NCBI GenBank assembly: GCA_004375675.1
Contig: SOKR01000058.1
Coordinates: 1-10,499, forward strand
Length of the DNA stretch: 10,499 nt
Direction of reading: 5' to 3'
DNA from: Dehalococcoidia bacterium
GTDB taxonomy: Bacteria; Chloroflexota; Dehalococcoidia; Dehalococcoidales; BS750m-G39
In this document: positions 5,373 through 10,499 of the stretch, piece after piece
Position numbering within the stretch: position 1 is the stretch's first letter
Layout: every line of letters begins with the position of its first letter
Made by a program: the position numbers and the translations under genes
Notes under the pieces: generated by a model
The model's database searches: none
What the model was told of the DNA's origin: nothing
The model's input: only the letters and a program-made list of their open reading frames with translations

Positions 5373-5675
5373 ATGGCGATTTCGCTTAAACCGTTGGCTG
5401 ACCGGGTAGTGGTTAAGCCTATTGAGAGGGAGGAGGTTACCAAGGGGGGCATTGTCCTGCCTGATACTGTCAAAGAGAAGCCCCAGGAAGGAAAGGTATT
5501 GGCGGTCGGTCCGGGAAGGCTAACCGAGGATGGCAAACGGATAGCTATGGACGTTAAGGTCGGCGATGTGGTGCTCTATGTCAAATACGGCGGCACCGAG
5601 ATTAAGATCGACGGCGAGGAACTGATGATACTGACTGAGAACGACATTTTAGCCAAGAAGGCTAGCAAGAAGTAA
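5373..5675 (+). CDS. groES: Co-chaperonin GroES (Cpn10)
   Basis: The 100-residue protein forms the heptameric lid of the GroEL folding chamber. It begins with the family signature LKPLADRVVVKPIEREE (5-21), followed by the flexible mobile loop that contacts GroEL, TKGGIVLPDTVKEKPQEG (23-40), then GKVLAVGPG, the VGDVVLYVKYGGTEIKIDGEEL beta-barrel and the terminal ILTENDILA. Length is normal. The start is fixed by AGGAGG at 5361-5366 and by the family N-terminus. It is followed after 9 nt by groEL, and both are predicted to be under CIRCE/HrcA control. Confidence 0.98.
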   Translation: MAISLKPLADRVVVKPIEREEVTKGGIVLPDTVKEKPQEGKVLAVGPGRLTEDGKRIAMDVKVGDVVLYVKYGGTEIKIDGEELMILTENDILAKKASKK

Positions 5676-5684
5676 GGAGGCAAA

Positions 5685-7310
5685 ATGGCTAAGCAGATTA
5701 TATTTGGTGAAGAAGTCAGGCACGCGATAAAGAAGGGGATAGACACCCTGACCGACGCGGTCAAGGTGACTCTGGGCCCCAAGGGTCATTGTGTGGCGCT
5801 GGACAGGAAATGGGGGGTGCCGTCGGTCATTGATGACGGGGTCACTATTGTCAAGGATATTGAGCTCCCCGACCCCTTTGAGAATATGGGCGTTCAACTG
5901 GTGAAGGAGGCAGCCACCAAGACCAACGACGCCTGCGGAGACGGCACCACCACCTCCACGGTACTGGCTCATGCCATTATCAGTGAAGGCTTCAAGAACG
6001 TGGCGGCGGGGGCTGAGCCCATAGCCCTCAAGAGGGGCATCGAGAAGGCGACCCAGGCCATCGTCGAGGAGCTAAAGCGGGTATCGGTTGAGGTCAAGGG
6101 TAAGGAACAGATTGCCCAGGTAGGCACCATCACCGCTAAGGACAAAGAGATCGGCGACCTGATTGCCGAGGTGATGGAAAAGGTGGGCAAGGACGGCGTT
6201 ATCACCGTTGAAGAGTCCAAGGGGATAAAGTACGAGACGGACTACGTGGAAGGCATGCAGTTCGACCGCGGTTACATGAGCGCCTACTTTATCACCAATG
6301 CCGAGAAGATGGAGACGGAGATAGAAGACCCCTACATCCTCATCACCGACAAGAAAATCTCGGCGATGTCCGACCTGCTGCCGGCTCTGGAAAAAGTACT
6401 GCAGGTATCCAAGAACCTGTTGATTCTCGCCGAGGACGTAGAAGGCGAAGCCCTGGCCACCCTGGTGGTCAATAAGCTGCGGGGCACCATAAACGTACTG
6501 GCGGTTAAAGCGCCCGGATTCGGCGACCGGCGCAAGGCAATGTTGGAAGACATCGCCATCCTCACCGGGGGCAAGGTCATCTCGGAGGAAGTCGGGCGCA
6601 AGCTGGACTCGGTTACCGTGGAAGACCTGGGTCGTGCCCGTCGGGTGACCTCGGATAAGGACAACACCACCATCGTCGAGGGTAAGGGCTCCGAGGCAGC
6701 CATTAAAGCCAGAATCAAGCAGATTAAGGCCCAGATAGAAGAGACTGACTCCGAATTCGACCGCGAGAAACTTCAGGAAAGACAGGCCAAGCTTGTCGGT
6801 GGTGTCGGCGTCATCAAGGTTGGCGCTGCTACCGAGGTCGAGCTTAAAGAGAGGAAGCACCGGGTCGAAGACGCGCTGTCGGCCACCCGGGCGGCGGTGG
6901 AAGAGGGCATTCTGCCCGGTGGTGGGGTGGCTCTGCTGCGGGCTACCGCGGTTCTAAAGAAGGTGGAAGCCAGCGGCGATGAGCTTACCGGCGTTAACAG
7001 CGTCCGCAAAGCGGTGGAAGCACCGATTCGCTGGATTGCCGAGAATGCCGGTCAGGATGGTTCGGTGATAGTCGACGCGGTGAAGAAGAGCAAAGCCGGC
7101 GTTGGCTATGATGCCGAAGCCGATGAGTTCGGCGATATGGTGGAGAAGGGCATTATCGACCCGACCAAGGTGGTAAGGTCGGCCCTGGAGAACGCCGCTA
7201 GTATCGCCGTCATGGTCTTGATTACCGAGTCTCTGGTGGCTGATATACCCGAGAAGGATAAGCCGGCAATGCCTCCGGGCGGTATGGGTGGCATGGAAGG
7301 GATGATGTAA
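5685..7310 (+). CDS. groEL: Chaperonin GroEL (Cpn60)
   Basis: The 541-residue subunit forms the double-ring ATP-driven folding chamber in the cytoplasm. The equatorial ATP site is complete: TLGPKG (29-34), D51 in DDGVTI, GDGTTT with D86 (equivalent to E. coli D87), and EDALSATRAAVEEGILPGGGVALL carrying the hydrolytic aspartate. Other family stretches are YVEGMQFDRGY, LVVNKLRG, VKAPGFGDRRKAMLEDIAILTGG in the apical domain, and the C-terminal tail PPGGMGGMEGMM, the GGM-type repeat that faces the cavity. The only cysteines are C36 and C84, both in the nucleotide-binding part. The ATG follows AAGGAGG at 5674-5680, which overlaps the groES stop codon, so translation is coupled. The terminator lies 23 nt after the stop. 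The sequence closely resembles Dehalococcoides GroEL as remembered, which is the main basis for the taxonomic guess. Confidence 0.99.
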   Translation: MAKQIIFGEEVRHAIKKGIDTLTDAVKVTLGPKGHCVALDRKWGVPSVIDDGVTIVKDIELPDPFENMGVQLVKEAATKTNDACGDGTTTSTVLAHAIISEGFKNVAAGAEPIALKRGIEKATQAIVEELKRVSVEVKGKEQIAQVGTITAKDKEIGDLIAEVMEKVGKDGVITVEESKGIKYETDYVEGMQFDRGYMSAYFITNAEKMETEIEDPYILITDKKISAMSDLLPALEKVLQVSKNLLILAEDVEGEALATLVVNKLRGTINVLAVKAPGFGDRRKAMLEDIAILTGGKVISEEVGRKLDSVTVEDLGRARRVTSDKDNTTIVEGKGSEAAIKARIKQIKAQIEETDSEFDREKLQERQAKLVGGVGVIKVGAATEVELKERKHRVEDALSATRAAVEEGILPGGGVALLRATAVLKKVEASGDELTGVNSVRKAVEAPIRWIAENAGQDGSVIVDAVKKSKAGVGYDAEADEFGDMVEKGIIDPTKVVRSALENAASIAVMVLITESLVADIPEKDKPAMPPGGMGGMEGMM

Positions 7311-7333
7311 TCCTTTCCTTTAGTTGTATCGAG

Positions 7334-7365
7334 GAGCCGTCCTTCAAGAGAAGGACGGCTCTTTT
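7334..7365 (+). terminator. Rho-independent terminator of groESL, between convergent genes
   Basis: GAGCCGTCCTTC (7334-7345) and GAAGGACGGCTC (7350-7361) form a perfect 12-bp stem with loop AAGA, followed by TTTT at 7362-7365. The hairpin also lies directly after the stop codon of the M16 gene on the other strand, but there the downstream bases are CTCGAT rather than a T run, so for that gene it may only protect the 3' end or act weakly. Confidence 0.93.
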
Positions 7366-8624
7366 CATAGTACGAGTATTTCCTCCAGCGGCTCGTCGGC
7401 CACGGGACCGACCACCGCCAGACGAAGCTGGCTTGAGACCAGCAGTTCGCAGGCCAGTTCTTTGATTTCCTCGGCGGTGATGGCGTCGACGATGGCTATT
7501 ACCTGGTCGACGCTGAGGATACTTTGGGTGAGAATCTCCTGCCCTCCCATCCAGCCGGCGACGCTGCGGCTATCCTCCATGCGCAGCAGCAGGCGTCCCT
7601 TGGATAGCTCCCTGGCTTTGGTCAGTTCCGCCTGGGGTACCGGCTCCTTGAGACGGGAGAGTTGCTCAATTATAGCCTTGACGGCTACCTGCAGGTTTTT
7701 GGGTTCTACCCCGGCGTAAACGGCAATCGAGCCGGTGTCGGCGAAGTGCTCGGTATAGCTATGGATGCTGTAGGCCAGTCCCATACGGTCGCGAATTTCG
7801 GTAAAGAGGCGGCTGCTCATGCCTTCTCCCAGGATGACATTAAGCAGGTCGAGGGTAAAGCGCTTGGGGTGGAGCAGCGGCAAGCCACTTAATGCCAGGC
7901 AAAGGTGGGCTTGCTCGGTGTCTTTCTCCTCGATACGTAGCCGGGGAAACCTTTGCTCTTTATAGGGGGAATAGGTGGGGCGGGTTTTCGGGCCGCTCCA
8001 TTCGCCCAGGACTTGCTCGACGGTGCTTACCATCTCCCCGTGCTCTCCGGCGCCGGCGACACTGACCACGGTGTTAGCGGGCAGGTATTGATGCCCCAGG
8101 TATTCGACTATCATCTCCCGTGTGATGGCGGCTACCGATTCTTTGCTGCCGGCGATGTCTCTCCCCAGCGGGTGTCGGGGCCAGAGCAACTCATCGATGA
8201 GCATGTTGACCAGCTGGGAGGGGGAATCCTTGCTCATGTTAATTTCTTCAGTGATAACCTGGCGCTCGCGCTCGATGTCGGGCGGGTCGAACCGGGAATT
8301 ACGCAATATGTCGGCCAGCACGTCCAGCGCCAGGGGGAGGTGGGGTTGAGCTACCTTGCACCAGAAAACGGTCAGTTCTTTATCGGTGCCGGCGTTGATG
8401 ATTCCCCCCACCCCCTCGATTGCCTCGGAGATTTCCCTAGCGGTGGTGCGCTTGGGTGTGCCCCGGAAGCACAGGTGCTCGATGAAATGGGAGACGCCCG
8501 CCTGCGGCTCGGTCTCGTACCTGGAGCCGACCCCGATAAAAATGCAGATGGATACCGAGCGGGTTTGGGGCATGGGGGTGGTAATAACCCGCAGGCCGTT
8601 ATCCAGAGTAGTCTGCTGATGCAT
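7365..8624 (-). CDS. M16 family zinc peptidase (processing-peptidase-like, PqqL/YmxG type)
   Basis: The 419-residue protein is an intact two-lobed M16B peptidase. The N-terminal catalytic lobe has the inverted zinc motif HFIEH (H46, E49, H50) in GVSHFIEHLCFRGT, and the third zinc ligand in VITEEINM (E126 or E127), at the usual distance of about 76 residues. The C-terminal lobe has the conserved LNVILGEGMSSRLFTEIRDRMGLAYSIHSY (261-290). The family includes mitochondrial processing peptidase and bacterial YmxG; bacterial substrates are mostly unknown. No signal peptide is visible, so it is probably cytoplasmic. The start is supported by AGGGAG with 3-nt spacing to the ATG and by the family-typical opening of TTLDNGLRVITTPMP. 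It is a single-gene unit with its own promoter, divergent from the CoA ligase and convergent with groEL. Confidence 0.94.
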   Translation of the reverse strand: MHQQTTLDNGLRVITTPMPQTRSVSICIFIGVGSRYETEPQAGVSHFIEHLCFRGTPKRTTAREISEAIEGVGGIINAGTDKELTVFWCKVAQPHLPLALDVLADILRNSRFDPPDIERERQVITEEINMSKDSPSQLVNMLIDELLWPRHPLGRDIAGSKESVAAITREMIVEYLGHQYLPANTVVSVAGAGEHGEMVSTVEQVLGEWSGPKTRPTYSPYKEQRFPRLRIEEKDTEQAHLCLALSGLPLLHPKRFTLDLLNVILGEGMSSRLFTEIRDRMGLAYSIHSYTEHFADTGSIAVYAGVEPKNLQVAVKAIIEQLSRLKEPVPQAELTKARELSKGRLLLRMEDSRSVAGWMGGQEILTQSILSVDQVIAIVDAITAEEIKELACELLVSSQLRLAVVGPVADEPLEEILVL

Positions 8625-8655
8625 TTTCTCCCTTTTTGGTTAAAGAGTAGATGAT

Positions 8656-8685
8656 ATTCTAACGGTATGCTTTATAGGGTGTCAA
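8656..8685 (-). promoter_or_regulatory. Promoter of the M16 peptidase gene
   Basis: On the minus strand a perfect TTGACA (8685-8680) is followed by 18 nt and TAGAAT (8661-8656), five of six to consensus. Transcription would begin near 8649, leaving a leader of about 25 nt containing the ribosome site. A second TTGACA lies 9 nt further upstream (8694-8689) but has no well-placed -10 box. Confidence 0.65.
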
Positions 8686-8687
8686 TT

Positions 8688-8716
8688 TTGTCAAAAGGCA
8701 GAATTTATTGTAAACT
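8688..8716 (+). promoter_or_regulatory. Candidate promoter of the CoA ligase gene
   Basis: TTGTCA (8688-8693), five of six to the -35 consensus, is followed by 17 nt and TAAACT (8711-8716), four of six to the -10 consensus. The start point would be near 8723, giving a ~37-nt leader with GGGAG (8750-8754) 5 nt before the ATG. The -35 box lies within TTTTGTCAAAA, an odd-centred palindrome, and sits back to back with the peptidase -35 box. Confidence 0.5.
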
Positions 8717-8759
8717 AAATACATAGCTAATCTTTGCCTGATGTGAGCCGGGAGTTGAT

Positions 8760-10331
8760 ATGGAAAAATATAAATACCAGAGCGATATTCCCCAGTACTA
8801 CAATGTGACCACCAAGCTGATTGACGAGATGGTGGAAAAGGGGTTGGGGGATAAGGTGGCGGTGTACTACAAGGACAAGACCTATAGCTACGCCGAAATG
8901 CAGAGTATGATAAACCGGGTGGGCAATGCGCTTAAGATACTGGGCGTGCATATGGAAGAGCGGGTGATGATGGTCATGTACGATTCCCCCGAGGCGATGG
9001 CCTGCTTCTATGGCGCCATAAAAATCGGCGCTATTCCGACTCCGGTCAACTATATGTACACCATGCACGACTACCGTTACCTGCTGAATAACAGCCGTGC
9101 CCGCACCCTTATCGCCGACAGCGATTTTATTGAGGCGATTGAAGGCTTCAGGGATAAGTTTCTCTACCTGGAAAATACTATCATCGTCGGCGAGAAAACC
9201 AGGGCTTATCATATCTCGTTTAATGACATCGTTAGCCGTTGCTCCGATAAACTGGATGTGGCTTATACTACCTTTGAAGATGCCGCTTTCTGGAATTATA
9301 CCTCGGGCAGCACCGGTGTGCCCAAGGCGGCGGTTCACCTGCAGAACGATGTCTTCAGTTGTATTGATAGCTATGCTAAAGCTGTCTTGGGTATTACTCA
9401 GGGCGATTTAGTCTTTTCGGCATCCAAGTTTTTCTTCGCCTACGGGCTGGGTAACAGCTTCTTCTATCCCCTGGCTATTGGCGCTTCGGTGGTTCTGCTC
9501 CCCGATAGACCCCGCCCCGAGACCATATTCGCCACCATAGACCGCTATCACCCGACGGTATTCTTCGGTGTACCAACGCTTTATGCCAATATGCTTGAGG
9601 TAGAAGGCGCCGAGAAAAAATACGATTTGTCCTCCTTGCGCATCTGTACCTCGGCCGGTGAAGCCCTGCCCAAAGAAATCTTCAATGAATGGAAAGAGAG
9701 GTTCGGGTTGGAAATCCTGGACGGTATCGGTTCCACCGAGCTATTGCACATTTTTATTTCAAACCGCCCTGGTGACATCAAACCGGGCAGTTCAGGCAAA
9801 CTTGTCCCCGGCTATCAGGCTAAGATTATCGATGACGAAGGTGAAGAGGTGCCTGATGGTGAGGTGGGTACTCTGCAGGTAAAAGGAGAATCAACGGCAC
9901 TTTATTACTATCGCCATTCTGAGAAGACCAAGACCTCCATGCTGGGAGAGTGGTTTAACACCGGAGACAGGTACTACCGTGATGCCCGAGGTTACTACTA
10001 TTACCGTGGCCGCAGCGATGATATGCTTAAGGTGGGCGGTATATGGGTTTCGCCTATTGAGGTCGAAGACGCCCTGGTCTCCCACCCGGCGGTGCTAGAG
10101 GCGGCGGTGGTGGCTAAAAAAGACGAACATGGCTTGGTTAAGCCCAAGGCATATGTTGCACTCAAGAAGGGCCGTCGCCCGTCGGACAAACTGGTCAAGG
10201 ATATTCAACTCTTTGTCAAGAAGAGCATAGCGCCTTATAAATACCCGCGGTGGATAGAGTTCACCAAGAAACTGCCCAAGACCAGCACCGGTAAGATACA
10301 GCGCTATAAGCTAAGAGAGGATCAGGCGTAA
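8760..10331 (+). CDS. Benzoate-CoA ligase family protein (aromatic acid-CoA ligase, AMP-forming)
   Basis: The 523-residue acyl-adenylate enzyme activates a carboxylic acid with ATP and then transfers it to CoA. Motifs: YTSGSTGVPKA (180-190, phosphate loop), KFFFAYGLGNSFFYPLAIGASVVLLPDRPRPETIF (223-257), GIGSTELLHIFISNRPGDIKPGSSGKLVPGY (322-351), TGD (401-403), hinge GRSDDMLKVGG (417-427) and the catalytic lysine K512 in PKTSTGKIQRYKLR. The FAYGLGN stretch and the H330 of the TELLHIF stretch are typical of benzoate- and hydroxybenzoate-CoA ligases (TIGR02262 type) and help line the acid pocket, so an aromatic acid is the best substrate guess; a short or branched fatty acid cannot be excluded. 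The protein is cytoplasmic. It has its own promoter and terminator, and no other aromatic-degradation gene is in the window, so the pathway role is open. Confidence 0.88.
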   Translation: MEKYKYQSDIPQYYNVTTKLIDEMVEKGLGDKVAVYYKDKTYSYAEMQSMINRVGNALKILGVHMEERVMMVMYDSPEAMACFYGAIKIGAIPTPVNYMYTMHDYRYLLNNSRARTLIADSDFIEAIEGFRDKFLYLENTIIVGEKTRAYHISFNDIVSRCSDKLDVAYTTFEDAAFWNYTSGSTGVPKAAVHLQNDVFSCIDSYAKAVLGITQGDLVFSASKFFFAYGLGNSFFYPLAIGASVVLLPDRPRPETIFATIDRYHPTVFFGVPTLYANMLEVEGAEKKYDLSSLRICTSAGEALPKEIFNEWKERFGLEILDGIGSTELLHIFISNRPGDIKPGSSGKLVPGYQAKIIDDEGEEVPDGEVGTLQVKGESTALYYYRHSEKTKTSMLGEWFNTGDRYYRDARGYYYYRGRSDDMLKVGGIWVSPIEVEDALVSHPAVLEAAVVAKKDEHGLVKPKAYVALKKGRRPSDKLVKDIQLFVKKSIAPYKYPRWIEFTKKLPKTSTGKIQRYKLREDQA

Positions 10332-10360
10332 AGGGGGGCGTACGCTCCCCTTTTTGTTTT
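10330..10360 (+). terminator. Rho-independent terminator of the CoA ligase gene
   Basis: AAAGGGGGGC (10330-10339) and GCTCCCCTTT (10344-10353) pair over 10 bp with one G-U, closing a GTAC loop, and are followed by TTTTTGTTTT (10351-10360). The stem begins within the TAA stop codon. Confidence 0.88.
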
Positions 10361-10404
10361 ATCCCCAAACTTTCTCCTCCCCACCTTGGCGAACGTTGGT
10401 CTTT

Positions 10405-10452
10405 CTTCTCAACCCAGCCCGCCCTAATGAGTTAAACTCCTTAATCTGGGTT
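10405..10452. repeat. Palindromic intergenic repeat, copy 2
   Basis: The block 10418-10450 matches 4100-4132 at 32 of 33 bases. In this copy the outer arms AACCCAG (10411-10417) and CTGGGTT (10446-10452) are perfectly inverted, around the imperfect 19-bp inner palindrome TAATGAGTT-A-AACTCCTTA (10426-10444), with CCCGCCC on the left and AT on the right unpaired between outer and inner arms. It lies ~45 nt after the ligase terminator in C/T-rich non-coding DNA; nothing else recognisable is seen from 10453 to the window end. Confidence 0.8.
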
Positions 10453-10499
10453 TGTTTCCTCCCCTCCCTTCTGGTGGCGTGAGTCCTGCTTCCCGCCCG

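Noticed and set aside
6072..6860. 262-residue minus-strand frame opposite groEL
   Set aside because: groEL is certain, and long antisense frames are common in GC-biased conserved genes; no ribosome site or family motif.
7953..8654. 233-residue plus-strand frame opposite the M16 gene
   Set aside because: Shadow of a gene with intact zinc motif; Gly-rich translation without a known fold.
8727..9338. 203-residue minus-strand frame opposite the CoA ligase start
   Set aside because: Antisense to conserved ligase motifs and would cross the ligase promoter region; no supporting signal.
1..10499. CRISPR array, tRNA or rRNA gene, transposase, toxin-antitoxin or defence cassette
   Set aside because: Looked for on both strands; no spaced direct repeats, cloverleaf, transposase motif or small paired genes were found. 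The window is ordinary core-genome content apart from the non-coding repeats.

Overview
The window looks like a core-genome segment of a Chloroflexota bacterium, most likely an uncultured member of the Dehalococcoidia. This rests on the GroEL and GroES proteins, which read like the Dehalococcoides versions I remember (for example the start MAKQIIFG and the stretch VIDDGVTI), on a CIRCE operator, and on the mix of housekeeping genes with an aromatic acyl-CoA ligase. GC content is moderate to high by eye. The taxonomic call is from memory and was not searched. There is no rRNA, tRNA, CRISPR array, transposase or phage gene.

Layout. Positions 1-486 (+) are the 3' end of a nicotinate phosphoribosyltransferase gene (NAD salvage). 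It converges, with a 5-nt gap, on a three-gene minus-strand operon (3837 down to 492): a CNNM/CBS/CorC membrane protein, a stand-alone DUF2344 'radical SAM-linked' protein, and tilS (tRNA-Ile lysidine synthetase). This operon has a near-consensus promoter at 3889-3917. A 367-nt divergent intergenic region (3838-4204) then carries a G-quadruplex motif, small inverted repeats and two different dispersed-type repeats. Next is tsaD (t6A synthesis, 4205-5182 +), whose promoter -10 box ends 8 nt before the ATG, so its mRNA is probably leaderless. A 190-nt gap holds the promoter and a perfect CIRCE operator for groES-groEL (5373-7310 +), which end at a strong 12-bp hairpin terminator shared with the convergent M16 zinc peptidase gene (8624-7365 -). 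A divergent 135-nt promoter region with back-to-back -35 boxes separates the peptidase from a benzoate-CoA-ligase-family gene (8760-10331 +), which ends in its own terminator. The last 140 nt contain a second copy of one of the repeats found at 4086-4132.

How the genes fit together. TilS and TsaD both modify the anticodon loop of tRNAs and share one substrate, the AUA-decoding tRNA-Ile (lysidine at C34, t6A at A37); they sit in divergent units around one intergenic region. GroES-GroEL is the heat-shock chaperonin, with HrcA control predicted from CIRCE. The M16 peptidase and the CoA ligase are single-gene units with their own promoters.

No gene cassette here looks like a new defence, mobile or biosynthetic system. 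The points most worth a second look are non-coding: the palindromic repeat pair 6.3 kb apart, the leaderless tsaD promoter, the G-quadruplex upstream of the CNNM operon, and a 12-bp inverted repeat bracketing the groESL promoter.
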